Of a DNA stretch of 56,246 nt, positions 40,866 to 54,002 are shown piece after piece. The number at the start of each line of letters is the position of its first letter. Within the stretch, counting starts at the first letter, position 1. Below the pieces are notes generated by a model. The model was not told the DNA's origin and ran no database searches. It saw only the letters and a list, made by a program, of their open reading frames with translations. A program made the translations under genes and the position numbers. The DNA comes from an uncultured Collinsella sp. (lineage in GTDB: Bacteria; Actinomycetota; Coriobacteriia; Coriobacteriales; Coriobacteriaceae), in assembly GCA_902493895.1 (NCBI GenBank), contig CABUQW010000009.1, forward strand, positions 1-56,246. Direction: 5' to 3'.

Positions 40866-40950
40866 GGCCGGGGCGGGAGGCGGACCTTTCTCTCGGAAAA
40901 CTTCGCGAAGCCCAGTTTCCGAGAGAAAGTGTCCGGCTGCCGCCCCGGCC
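40866..40950. repeat. Long cruciform just after carB (P3)
   Basis: Left arm 40866-40905 (GGCCGGGGCGGGAGGCGGAC...) and right arm 40911-40950 are inverted with a few mismatches and contain TTTCTCTCGGAAA. The centre is CTTCGCGAAG. It begins 12 bp after the carB stop and probably forms its 3' end. Confidence 0.85.
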
Positions 40951-40961
40951 GGCCAGGTCAA

Positions 40962-44276
<3,315 letters not shown>

Positions 44277-44277
44277 G

Positions 44278-45717
44278 TTAGTTCTCCTCGGTCTCGGTCG
44301 CGGCGGTCTCGGCGAAATTCCAGCCAGCCAGGCGGTCCTTCGCGGTGTCGATGTCCAGGTAGTTCTCCTCGCCGTCCATGAGTCGCGTAAAGGCGGTAAA
44401 GAGATAGTGGGCATCGGTGGGGCCAGGCGAGGCCTCGGGGTGGTACTGGACCGAGAAGCACGGGGCGTCGAGCAGCTGGATGCCCTCGGCGGTGCCGTCG
44501 TTGAGGTTCACGTGCGTCAGGCGAATGCGGCCGAAGCGCTCGTTCATCACGACCGGCGCGATTCCGCGGCGCACCCAGACGCGCAGGTCGCCGTCGGCCG
44601 CATGTTCGATCTCGCCGCCGGAAAGCTCGGGGACAAGCTTGCCCAAGCTGGGGAATAGCAGGCCAAAGCCATGGTTTTGCGCGGTGATCTCCACGCGACG
44701 GCTCACCAGGTTCATGACCGGCTGGTTGCCACCGCGGTGACCGAACTTAAGCTTTTCCATCTGGGCGCCGCAGGCCAGGCTGATCATCTGGTGACCAAGA
44801 CAAATACCAAAGACCGGCACCTTGCCGATCAGCTGCTGCACCTGTTCATAGGTCTCCACCACGGCATCGGGGTCGCCGGGGCCATTGGACAAAAAGACAC
44901 CGTCGGGATTCATGTCGAGCACCTGCTGGGCGGGCGTATCCCACGGCACGACGGTAAGGTCGCAGCCGGCGCGGACCAAGCCCTCCAGAATGCCGCGCTT
45001 CACACCGCAGTCGTAGGTGACCACTTTATGACGGGCAGGAGCGGCAGCCGCAAGTGCAAAGTCATGCGTGGCAGGCAGGTCGGCGGCCACAAACTCGTGA
45101 GGCGCGGGGCAACTTACGGTCTTCACCAGGTTCTCGCCTACCAGCGTGGGCGCTGCGGCCAGACGCTCGGCAAGCTCGTCGACGTCGAAGATCTCGGTCG
45201 AGATAATGCCCATCTTGGAACCATTGTCGCGCAGATGGCGCACCAGAGCGCGAGTGTCGACACCCTCGATAGCGACGATGCCGTGAGCGCGCAGATACTC
45301 CGGCACGCTGACGGTCGAGCGCCAGTTAGAAGGCGTGGCGCACATGTCGCGAACGATCATGCCGCGCATAGCCGGAGCGCTCGCAGGGCGCACGGCGTCG
45401 CCGGGGAAGGCCGACTGGACGTCGGTCTCGTCGATACCGTAGTTGCCGATCTGCGGATAGGTCATGGTTACGATTTGGCCGGCATAACTCGGGTCGGTCA
45501 TGACCTCAAAGTAGCCCTCGAGCGAGGTGTTGAAGCAGACTTCGCCGGTCGCGGTGCCCTCGGCGCCGCATGCACGTCCATAAAAAATGGTCCCATCCTC
45601 AAGATACAGGATGCAGGGACCGCAGGCGCCCTTGCTGGTTTTGGCCAGCATACGCTGGCAAAGCTCGCTGGGCGCGAAGGTGCGGGCGGCAGTGCCCGCG
45701 GTATGGTTGTTCGCCAT
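44278..45717 (-). CDS. carA: Carbamoyl-phosphate synthase small chain (glutaminase)
   Basis: 479 residues, about 100 longer than the usual ~380. A ~30-residue N-terminal extension precedes ILYLEDGTIFYG. N-terminal domain FNTSLEGYFEVMTDPSYAGQ; glutaminase FGICLGHQMISLACGA (nucleophile Cys) and FSVQYHPEASPGPTDAHYLF. About 35 extra residues lie between NHGF and THVNLNDGT. ATG 45717 has AAGGAGAATT upstream, next to a PyrR-type hairpin. Operon carA-carB. Confidence 0.96.
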   Translation of the reverse strand: MANNHTAGTAARTFAPSELCQRMLAKTSKGACGPCILYLEDGTIFYGRACGAEGTATGEVCFNTSLEGYFEVMTDPSYAGQIVTMTYPQIGNYGIDETDVQSAFPGDAVRPASAPAMRGMIVRDMCATPSNWRSTVSVPEYLRAHGIVAIEGVDTRALVRHLRDNGSKMGIISTEIFDVDELAERLAAAPTLVGENLVKTVSCPAPHEFVAADLPATHDFALAAAAPARHKVVTYDCGVKRGILEGLVRAGCDLTVVPWDTPAQQVLDMNPDGVFLSNGPGDPDAVVETYEQVQQLIGKVPVFGICLGHQMISLACGAQMEKLKFGHRGGNQPVMNLVSRRVEITAQNHGFGLLFPSLGKLVPELSGGEIEHAADGDLRVWVRRGIAPVVMNERFGRIRLTHVNLNDGTAEGIQLLDAPCFSVQYHPEASPGPTDAHYLFTAFTRLMDGEENYLDIDTAKDRLAGWNFAETAATETEEN

Positions 45718-45754
45718 AATTCTCCTTCCCGGTCTCACAGGACCGGCTTAAAGG
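45717..45754 (-). promoter_or_regulatory. PyrR-binding RNA hairpin in the carA leader
   Basis: On the minus strand CTTTAAGCCGGTCCTGTGAG is followed by ACCGGGAAGGAGAATT and the start codon. The stem is CCGGTC/GACCGG (45741-45746 and 45729-45734). The conserved PyrR site has the form CUUUAA-N-GUCC-x-G-x-GAG-R-C-Y-x-x-GAAGGA, as in Bacillus pyr and mycobacterial leaders; the match here is complete. The 3' side runs into the Shine-Dalgarno AAGGAG, so PyrR-UMP binding would block translation rather than act by termination. No pyrR gene is in the window. Confidence 0.85.
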
Positions 45755-45775
45755 TGTGTAGTTAGGCCTCGCGGT

Positions 45776-45781
45776 ATTGTA
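45776..45781 (-). promoter_or_regulatory. Putative -10 box of carAB (TACAAT)
   Basis: GCGGTTACAATACC on the minus strand. Transcription from here would start about 20 nt before the PyrR hairpin. -35 not recognised. Confidence 0.4.
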
Positions 45782-45877
45782 ACCGCAAGCATGCCTCATG
45801 GCGTTAATTTCATCGAAATGTTTACGAAATGATAATTATGACTTTCTATGCATATTGATTATTTAATCCCCGTCCCA

Positions 45878-45918
45878 GAAAAATCATCCCGCGGGGCTTG
45901 TGGCTCACGCGGGATGAT
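45878..45918 (-). terminator. Terminator of the single-TM hypothetical gene
   Basis: On the minus strand ATCATCCCGCG and CGCGGGATGAT pair over 11 bp, followed by TTTTTC; it starts 7 bp after the stop at 45925. Confidence 0.9.
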
Positions 45919-45924
45919 GGCCTC

Positions 45925-46890
45925 TTACTTTTTCCTGTCCTGTTCCAGCAGATCGGACGGTGAGCGATCGGGCTTGCCGCCGCGGAAAATCTCGCGGCCA
46001 TGAAGACGATGTTCCAGGTCACGTTCGTCCTTTTCCTCGTCAATCTTGGTCTGGCTCACCACCGGGTCCTCAATCAACGACGACACCGAGTTCACCTGTT
46101 TTTGAATGCGCTCGGCGATGGTGTCATCCATACTCACGATGCGCATCTTCCAGTCGATATTCGTGGCGTTGGATGAGCTCTTGGTCCACACGAACGTCAG
46201 GATGGCGCTCTGGTGGCCCTGGGCGGGAAACATGCCAAAGAAGGAATCGTGCTGAATGTTGCTATCCTCGTCGATATAGGCGTGAACGTTGTACACCACG
46301 CGGTCAATCTTATCGTTGAGCAGCGCGTTGGTCGCAAGCGCCGCGGCCTGAATCTGCCCGTTGGACAGCAGTTCGAGCTCGTTGGCAGACGATGTGTCCA
46401 GCACCGTCACCTCGACCGTGCCCGTACGCTCATCGGCTTCATCGACGGTAAAGTCGAGCGGGAACTGAGTAAAGCCGTTGCCCCACTCAAGGCCGCCCTT
46501 CAGCGCCGTCGAAACGGTATCGACCGAAACGCTCTCGGACAGGTTGGCGGTGTTCAGACGACGCATCACGCCGTAGCCAATCTGCATGCCCACGATCAGC
46601 ACCAAAATACCAATGACCACGGCCATCGCGGTCTTCGTAATGGTATGACTCACCTGCGAACCCGAAGGATCGTCCTCGGACAGCGGGTCGATATGTTTTG
46701 CCTGGCTCGCGCGATCCTCGCTGCGCAGCTGCGCTAGCGCAGCTTTGTCACCGCGCTTGGCCGCAGCCTCCTTCTCACGCATGCGCTCGGTTCGCTTTTT
46801 GGCAAGCGTGGGATCCAAGACACCGGATGCATCGATTTCGGAGAATAACTCCGTCACTTCTTCCGGAGTCAAAGGGTTCTTGTCAGCCAT
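45925..46890 (-). CDS. Conserved hypothetical protein, single membrane segment
   Basis: 321 residues; no family recognised. Residues 1-~82 are charged and cytoplasmic (PEEVTELFSEIDASGVLDPT, then Lys/Arg/Glu-rich). One membrane segment AMAVVIGILVLIVGMQIGYG lies at ~88-107. Residues ~110-270 look like a folded extracellular domain (ALKGGLEWGNGFTQFPLDFT; IDWKMRIVSMDDTIAERIQK). The end is charged (KIDEEKDERDLEHRLHGREI). ATG 46890 is preceded by AGGAAGTTT. It follows the ABC exporter by 20 bp and is probably co-transcribed. Confidence 0.75.
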   Translation of the reverse strand: MADKNPLTPEEVTELFSEIDASGVLDPTLAKKRTERMREKEAAAKRGDKAALAQLRSEDRASQAKHIDPLSEDDPSGSQVSHTITKTAMAVVIGILVLIVGMQIGYGVMRRLNTANLSESVSVDTVSTALKGGLEWGNGFTQFPLDFTVDEADERTGTVEVTVLDTSSANELELLSNGQIQAAALATNALLNDKIDRVVYNVHAYIDEDSNIQHDSFFGMFPAQGHQSAILTFVWTKSSSNATNIDWKMRIVSMDDTIAERIQKQVNSVSSLIEDPVVSQTKIDEEKDERDLEHRLHGREIFRGGKPDRSPSDLLEQDRKK

Positions 46891-46909
46891 AAACTTCCTG
46901 TCATATCAA

Positions 46910-48682
46910 TCAGTCGAGCTCGTGCGCACGCGCACCTTCGAACTGCATTCGATAGTAACGGGCATAGGTGCCGCCACGGGCGAGAAGCTGTTCATGCGTG
47001 CCACGTTCCACAACGCGACCATGCTCAACGGTCGCAATCTCGTCAGCATGCTTAATGGTCGAAAGACGGTGGGCGATGATGATTGTGGTACGGCCGCGTG
47101 CCAGCTCTTCGAGCGACTCCTGGACCGCCTCCTCGCTCTCGTTATCCAAAGCACTCGTCGCCTCGTCCAAGATCAGGATCTTGGGGTTCTTGAGAAACAC
47201 GCGCGCGATGGCAACACGCTGCTTTTGTCCGCCCGAAAGACGGCTGCCACGCTCGCCCACCACGGTGTCGTAGCCCTGTGGAAGCGACTCGATAAAGGCA
47301 TCGATGTTGGCGCGACGGGCGGCCTCGGCGATCTCTTCCGCCGTAGCGCCCGGCTTGCCGTAGGCGATGTTCTCGCCAATCGTACCGTCAAATAGATAGA
47401 CATCCTGCTGCACCAGGCCGATGGCGCGGCGCAGGCTCTGCTGCGTCACATCGCGCACGTCCTGACCGTCGATGCTAATGGATCCGGTAGCCACGTCATA
47501 AAAGCGCGGCAGCAGCGAACAGGTCGTGGACTTGCCGCCGCCCGAGGGGCCAACCAAAGCGATGGTCTGCCCGGGCTTGATGGACAGGTCCATATGGTCG
47601 ATAACGGGACGCTCGTCGGCATCGCCCTCGCCCAGCTCAACATCCTCGTAGTTAAAGCACACGTCGTGATACTCCACGGCGCCGGCAGTCACCTGCAGAT
47701 CCGTAGCGCCCGGCTTGTCCTGGATATCCGGCGCGGTCGAGAGCACCTCGTCCATACGCTTAAAGCCGGCGATAGCCTTCTGATACGTTTCGGCTGAATT
47801 GACGAGTGTCTCGAGCGGCGTGCAGAACAGCGAAATATAGAGTGCAAAGGTCGCCATATCGACCGCCTGCAGCTGTCCCTGGGCGACCAGCCAGCCGCCC
47901 AGCAGCACCACGATCACATAGAGCACACCCGAGAGCAGACCATACGTCGCGGTATAGACGCCCATGGCGTGATACATGTTCTCCTTGGACGAAAGATAGC
48001 GATTGTTTGAGGCGCGGAACTTGAAGCGTTCGGTCTCCTCATTGGCAAAGCTCTTGACCACGCGCATGCCCGCCAGCGAATCCTGCAGCTGTGCATTGAT
48101 GCCGCTGATTTTTTTGCGATTGTCGCTAAAGACCTCGCGCATGCGCATGTTCTGCCAAAACATGATGACCGCAAACGCTGCTGTCACCACAGCCATAGCA
48201 AGCGCCAGCACCGGGGCGATGGTAAAGAGGATCACAAACGAGCCGATGATCTCGATGCCACAGATGATGATCCACTCGGGCACGTGGTGCGCCGCCTCGC
48301 AGATATCGAACAGGTCGTTGACCACGCGGCTCATCATGTCGCCCGAGCTGTTGCGGTCGAAGTACGCAAAGCTAAAGCGCTCATACTGGTCAAACAGGTC
48401 CTCGCGCATCTTGGACTCCATGCGCGCGCCCATCACGTGACCCCAATAGCTCACAAAGTAGCGGCAAGCGCAGCGGACGGCATACATCAGCACCAAGCCC
48501 ACCGCGATCATGCCGAGCGCCTGCATAATGGCAGCCTGACCCTGAGTAAACAGCCCACCGGTCAAATTGCGCAGGATAATGGGGAACGCCAGGTCAATGG
48601 CGGCAAGCACCAGAGCACAAACAGTATCAGCAACAAAAAGCCCCATCTGGGGCTCGTAATACGAAAGAAACCTCTTAAACAT
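46910..48682 (-). CDS. ABC exporter, fused permease and ATPase (MsbA/LmrA type)
   Basis: 590 residues. Six membrane segments in residues ~1-310 (FVADTVCALVLAAIDLAFPI; IIICGIEIIGSFVILFTIAP). ATPase: Walker A LVGPSGGGKSTTCSL, signature RLSGGQKQRVAIARVF, Walker B ILILDEATSALDNE, H-loop IIIAHRLSTIKHAD. It works as a homo- or heterodimer exporting lipids, peptides or drugs; substrate unknown. I chose ATG 48682 (AAGGTGATT upstream); the longer frame back to 48781 runs through a palindromic leader. Confidence 0.9.
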   Translation of the reverse strand: MFKRFLSYYEPQMGLFVADTVCALVLAAIDLAFPIILRNLTGGLFTQGQAAIMQALGMIAVGLVLMYAVRCACRYFVSYWGHVMGARMESKMREDLFDQYERFSFAYFDRNSSGDMMSRVVNDLFDICEAAHHVPEWIIICGIEIIGSFVILFTIAPVLALAMAVVTAAFAVIMFWQNMRMREVFSDNRKKISGINAQLQDSLAGMRVVKSFANEETERFKFRASNNRYLSSKENMYHAMGVYTATYGLLSGVLYVIVVLLGGWLVAQGQLQAVDMATFALYISLFCTPLETLVNSAETYQKAIAGFKRMDEVLSTAPDIQDKPGATDLQVTAGAVEYHDVCFNYEDVELGEGDADERPVIDHMDLSIKPGQTIALVGPSGGGKSTTCSLLPRFYDVATGSISIDGQDVRDVTQQSLRRAIGLVQQDVYLFDGTIGENIAYGKPGATAEEIAEAARRANIDAFIESLPQGYDTVVGERGSRLSGGQKQRVAIARVFLKNPKILILDEATSALDNESEEAVQESLEELARGRTTIIIAHRLSTIKHADEIATVEHGRVVERGTHEQLLARGGTYARYYRMQFEGARAHELD

Positions 48683-48729
48683 AATCACCTTACGCGGTTT
48701 TACCAAACCGCGTTTCGTCTCGACGCTGC

Positions 48730-48827
48730 AAGTGCTCCATTTGGACAATCTGGCCTTCAATCGTCGGTCGCGTATATCCATACGCTTCCCTCCTCTTTTA
48801 GGCCACCTTGTCTCAAATGGAGCACTT
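48730..48827. repeat. AAGTGCTCCATTTG inverted repeat in the ABC exporter leader
   Basis: AAGTGCTCCATTTGGACAA (48730-48748) and TTGTCTCAAATGGAGCACTT (48808-48827) are inverted with a single-base gap, around 59 nt. It ends 48 bp before the exporter start codon, so it lies in the promoter or leader, between the Nudix and exporter genes. Confidence 0.85.
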
Positions 48828-48866
48828 TCGCTGACTTACACAAACCTGCGGGATCATCCCCGCTCG

Positions 48867-49562
48867 TTAAAGCTCCGCTCCGCCTAGTCGGTGCGCGATG
48901 CTATCGCAGGCCAAGGCGCCTACGACGGTCTTGGCGTCTTCGATCTTGCCGTCGAGCACGGCATCGATCAGCTCGTGCAGTGGCACCAGGTCCACGTTGA
49001 CAAACTCGTCATCATCGGGGTTGGGCGCATCAAACTCGAGCTTGGTAGCCAAGTAGATGTGGATGATCTCATCGCAAAAACCGCAGGACGTGACAATCGA
49101 CGTCAAAAAGCGAATACGACCGGCCCTAAAGCCCGTCTCCTCATGCAGTTCGCGCTTGGCGCAATCGAGCGGGTCCTCGCCTGGATCGAGCTTGCCGGCG
49201 GGAATCTCGACCGTCACGCGGTCGATGGCGGTGCGGTACTGACGCACCAGTACGATCTTGCCGCTCTCGGTCAGTGCCACAACGGCCGCCGCACCCGGAT
49301 GGCGAACGATATCACGGGCGCTGCGGCGACCGTTGGGCAGCTCAACCTCAAGACGGTGGACGTCGAGGATCTTGCCCTTCCAGGCGCACTCCTCCGAAAG
49401 AATCTTCTCGTGCAGCTCGGCATCGTGCGGGTCGTCGTCGCCCAGCACCAGTGCCGGCTCGTCAGCGACCTCGCCACCAGGCTCGCCCTCGGCGTGCCCA
49501 TACATGCGGCTGTCCTCTTCGACGATCTGCGCGTCCACGAGCTCTTCGTTCTTCTCGTCCAT
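48867..49562 (-). CDS. Nudix hydrolase, ADP-ribose pyrophosphatase type
   Basis: 231 residues. An acidic N-terminus (~1-50) is followed by the ADPRase fold: VHRLEVELPNGRRSARDIVR, VVALTESGKIVLVRQYR, Nudix box beginning GKLDPGEDPLDCAKRELHEE with TGF next, and the downstream TSCGFCDEIIHIYLA. It hydrolyses ADP-ribose or similar sugar nucleotides. ATG 49562 is 10 nt from GAGAGG; ATG 49571 lies only 1 nt from it. It follows purD by about 20 bp, likely the same transcript. Confidence 0.88.
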   Translation of the reverse strand: MDEKNEELVDAQIVEEDSRMYGHAEGEPGGEVADEPALVLGDDDPHDAELHEKILSEECAWKGKILDVHRLEVELPNGRRSARDIVRHPGAAAVVALTESGKIVLVRQYRTAIDRVTVEIPAGKLDPGEDPLDCAKRELHEETGFRAGRIRFLTSIVTSCGFCDEIIHIYLATKLEFDAPNPDDDEFVNVDLVPLHELIDAVLDGKIEDAKTVVGALACDSIAHRLGGAEL

Positions 49563-49583
49563 CCATCTCATTCCTCTCGGATT

Positions 49584-50888
49584 TTAGGCATCCCAGGCGT
49601 CGCGACCGCGCAGCGCGCGCAGGCCGATGTCGTGACGCAGGGTCTTGCCCTCAAAATCAATCTTCTCGCAGGCCTCGTAGGCAAGGTTGCGAGCGTTCTC
49701 GAACGTGTCGCCCAGAGCGGTCACGGCAAGCACGCGGCCACCATTGGTCACGAGCTGGCCGTCCACCACGGCAGTGCCCGCGTGGTACACGGTCACGTTC
49801 TCCATGGCCTCGGCATCGGCGATACCGGTGATGACCTTGCCCTTCTCGTAGCTGCCGGGATAGCCCGCGCTCGTCAGGACAACGGCCACGGCCCACTCGT
49901 CACGCCAGTCGAGCTCAATCTGATCGAGCTCGCAGTTGGCGCAGGCGAGCATGACCTCAACCAGGTCGTTCTTAAGGCGCGGGAGCACGACCTGCGTCTC
50001 GGGGTCGCCAAAGCGGGCATTGAACTCCAGCACTTTGGGGCCGGCGGGGGTGAGCATAAAGCCGCCATACAGGCAGCCGCGGTAGTCGATGCCCTCGGCA
50101 GCAAGCTCGGCCACGGTCTGCTCCATGACCTTCACCATGGTGGCGTGCTCCTCGTCAGTCACGATGGGCACCGGGCTGTAGACGCCCATGCCGCCGGTGT
50201 TGGGGCCCTTGTCGCCCTCGAGCGCGCGCTTGTGGTCCTGCGAGGTGGCCATGGGGCGCACAGTCTTGCCGTCGGTAAAGGCCAACAGCGAGCACTCGGG
50301 GCCGGTCAGCATCTCCTCGATGACCACGGTATTGCCGGCATCGCCAAAGGTGCCGCCAAAGCACTCGCGCACGGCCTCCTCGGCCTGCTCAAGTTCGGTC
50401 GCCACGATAACGCCCTTGCCCGCGGCAAGGCCGTCGGCCTTGACGACCAGCGGGGCGCCCTGCTCGCGCACGTAGGCGAGAGCCGAAGCCTCGTCGGTAA
50501 ACGAGCCGTAGGCTGCCGTCGGAATACCCGCGCGCTCCATGAGCTGCTTGGAGAACAGCTTGGAGCCCTCCATCTGGGCGCCCTCGGCACCCGGGCCAAA
50601 GCAGGGAATACCCGCCGCACGCACGGCGTCGGCCACGCCCGCCACGAGCGGAGCCTCGGGGCCAATTACCACGAGTCCGCATCCGTGGCTCTGGGCAAAC
50701 GCCGCCACGGCCGCAGGATCGCAGTCGTCGAGAACAACGTTCTCGCCGCAGCTCGCGGTGCCGCCGTTACCCGGCGCAATGTAGAGCTTGCCGGCGCGCG
50801 GTGATGCTGCGAGCTTGGCTGCCAAAGCATGCTCACGGCCGCCGCTGCCCAACAACAGGATGTCGATGGTTTGAGTGTCCGCCTTCAA
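49584..50888 (-). CDS. purD: Phosphoribosylamine-glycine ligase (GAR synthetase)
   Basis: 434 residues, normal for PurD. It joins glycine to phosphoribosylamine with ATP. Motifs: ILLLGSGGREHALAAKLA, VVIGPEAPLVAGVADAVRAA, PLVVKADGLAAGKGVIVAT, IEEMLTGPECSLLAFTDGKT, GGMGVYSPVPIV, LEFNARFGDPETQVVLPRL. The start is a TTG at 50888 with GAGGAGG 5-6 nt upstream; no ATG gives the conserved N-terminus. Downstream of purA. Confidence 0.96.
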   Translation of the reverse strand: MKADTQTIDILLLGSGGREHALAAKLAASPRAGKLYIAPGNGGTASCGENVVLDDCDPAAVAAFAQSHGCGLVVIGPEAPLVAGVADAVRAAGIPCFGPGAEGAQMEGSKLFSKQLMERAGIPTAAYGSFTDEASALAYVREQGAPLVVKADGLAAGKGVIVATELEQAEEAVRECFGGTFGDAGNTVVIEEMLTGPECSLLAFTDGKTVRPMATSQDHKRALEGDKGPNTGGMGVYSPVPIVTDEEHATMVKVMEQTVAELAAEGIDYRGCLYGGFMLTPAGPKVLEFNARFGDPETQVVLPRLKNDLVEVMLACANCELDQIELDWRDEWAVAVVLTSAGYPGSYEKGKVITGIADAEAMENVTVYHAGTAVVDGQLVTNGGRVLAVTALGDTFENARNLAYEACEKIDFEGKTLRHDIGLRALRGRDAWDA

Positions 50889-50942
50889 GGGTGCCTCCTC
50901 TATGGATGAACGGCCCGCTCCGCGCGAGCCCTTTGCAAGCAA

Positions 50943-50982
50943 ATATACCCCTCGGCCGCCCGTCCGGGCTGCAAAGGGGTAT
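50943..50982. repeat. Hairpin between purA and purD
   Basis: ATACCCCT and AGGGGTAT enclose GCCCG/CGGGC on the minus strand. No T-run, so read-through from purA to purD is possible. Confidence 0.5.
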
Positions 50983-51006
50983 ATCGCAATAACCAAATAG
51001 TCCCGA

Positions 51007-52293
<1,287 letters not shown>

Positions 52294-52386
52294 GTTTACT
52301 CCTTACATTCATGGACTGTCTACGCGCCACGCCGGCACGCAGAAGCACAAAACATTCCCAGTATACCCGTGCAACGGGCGCCTGTC

Positions 52387-53778
52387 CTACTCCTCGGCAT
52401 GTGCCCCATCAAGCTCATAGAACTTGGTAGATGCCGGCAGGAACATCAGGTCGACGTCGCCGATCGGGCCCGAACGGTTCTTGGCCACGACGATACGCGT
52501 AACGCCCTCGTCGGGTCGATCGTCGCGCGAGGCTTCGGCCTCGTCGGCGGAGCGGTCCAAGAACATAACGATATCGGCGTCCTGCTCGATGGAGCCCGAT
52601 TCACGAAGGTCGGAAAGCTGCGGGCGCTTGCCGGTACGGGATTCGACCTGACGCGAGAGCTGTGACAGCGCGATGAGCGGGATCTTGAGCTCCTTGGCCA
52701 TGATCTTCAAACCACGCGACATCTCCGAAACCTCGACGGTACGGCTCTCGGAGCGGCGTCCCGGCGGAGGACTCACCAGCTGCAGGTAGTCCAGGATGAT
52801 GATTGCCTTCTCCTTGTTATGGAGCATGCGGCGGCTCTTGGCGCGAATCTCGGTCACTGTGGTGCCGGGCGTATCGTCAATCAGAATATCGAGCTTGGAC
52901 AAGGTCTGCGTGGCCTCGTTGATATTGGCCCACTGCTCGGGGCTAATGCGGCCCATGCGGAAGTCACTGATCGAGATCATGGCGTAGGCGCAAATCAGAC
53001 GCTGGGCAATTTCCTTGCCCGACATCTCCAGCGAGAAGAAGCCGACGGTATAACCAGCAGCGGCAGCGTTGAGCGCCAGGTTCAGAGCGAACGACGTCTT
53101 ACCTACAGCAGGACGGGCGCCGATGATGATGAGCTGGCCCTCGCGAAAACCCATGAGCATGCGGTCGAGTGACGGAAAGCCCGTGGGCACGCCCGCAGCC
53201 TGGCCACCGGCCTGGCACACTTCCTCGGCCTCGTTATAGGCCTCGACCATAAACTCGGTCAACGTCTTGTAGCTCGACTTGACCTCGCGCGCCGTAACCT
53301 TGAGCAGTTTGCTCTCGGCCAGCTCGACAACCTCTTTGGTGTCGGTGGGGGCGTTATATGCCAGCGCGTTGATCTCGTTGGTGGCGCCGATCAGCTCACG
53401 CAGCATCGAATCACGGCGAACGATGGCGGCATGGTGCTGCCAGTTCACGAGCGACAGGGTCTGACCCATCAACTCCAAAATATACGCTTCGCCGCCCACG
53501 GCATCGAGCTTATTGATGCTTCGCAGATAATCGATCAGCGAGATGGAGTCGATGGGAATGCGGCTGCTGTACATATCGACCATCGCGGTATAGATGGTCT
53601 TATGAATGGGCCGGTAGAAGTCATCGGGCTGCAGCTCGACCTGGGCCTCTTCGACCACCTCGGGCGATAGCAGCATAGCGGCCAGTACATTGGCCTCTGC
53701 ATCTTGGTTTTGGGGAAGACCCAACTTTGAGCCGCGGTCCTCAACCGTCAGCCCGGTCTCCCTATCGTCATATGCCAT
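52387..53778 (-). CDS. dnaB: Replicative DNA helicase
   Basis: 463 residues. A hexameric helicase unwinding DNA at the fork. N-terminal domain LPQNQDAEANVLAAMLLSPE; RecA-like motor with Walker A IIGARPAVGKTSFALNLALN, FSLEMSGKEIAQRLI, LPLIALSQLSRQVESRTGKR-type motif and IEQDADIVMFLDR. ATG 53778 has GAGG 6 nt upstream; the two ATGs before it lack spacing. Downstream of the rpsF-ssb-rpsR-rplI cluster, a common replication/translation neighbourhood. Confidence 0.96.
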   Translation of the reverse strand: MAYDDRETGLTVEDRGSKLGLPQNQDAEANVLAAMLLSPEVVEEAQVELQPDDFYRPIHKTIYTAMVDMYSSRIPIDSISLIDYLRSINKLDAVGGEAYILELMGQTLSLVNWQHHAAIVRRDSMLRELIGATNEINALAYNAPTDTKEVVELAESKLLKVTAREVKSSYKTLTEFMVEAYNEAEEVCQAGGQAAGVPTGFPSLDRMLMGFREGQLIIIGARPAVGKTSFALNLALNAAAAGYTVGFFSLEMSGKEIAQRLICAYAMISISDFRMGRISPEQWANINEATQTLSKLDILIDDTPGTTVTEIRAKSRRMLHNKEKAIIILDYLQLVSPPPGRRSESRTVEVSEMSRGLKIMAKELKIPLIALSQLSRQVESRTGKRPQLSDLRESGSIEQDADIVMFLDRSADEAEASRDDRPDEGVTRIVVAKNRSGPIGDVDLMFLPASTKFYELDGAHAEE

Positions 53779-53931
53779 GAGCATCCTCATTCATATCGCT
53801 TGCGAGCATCCATAGTATCAGCCACGGTCCCAAAACGCGCCGCGCGCCGCCAATCATCACCGAACCAAACGGATGAACGGTCCTGTGTATAGGACTTCGA
53901 CGCAACGTTCACCATGACACTCACTCAGCGC

Positions 53932-53973
53932 AAAAAACAAAAGGGCGCCCTGGTTTCCCAGAGCGCCCTTCTT
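53932..53973 (-). terminator. Terminator after rplI
   Basis: On the minus strand AAGGGCGCTCTGG GAAA CCAGGGCGCCCTT forms a 13-bp stem with one G-U, followed by TTGTTTTTTG. Confidence 0.93.
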
Positions 53974-54002
53974 AGAACAAGATTGTTGCGTTGCAGCAAA
54001 TG

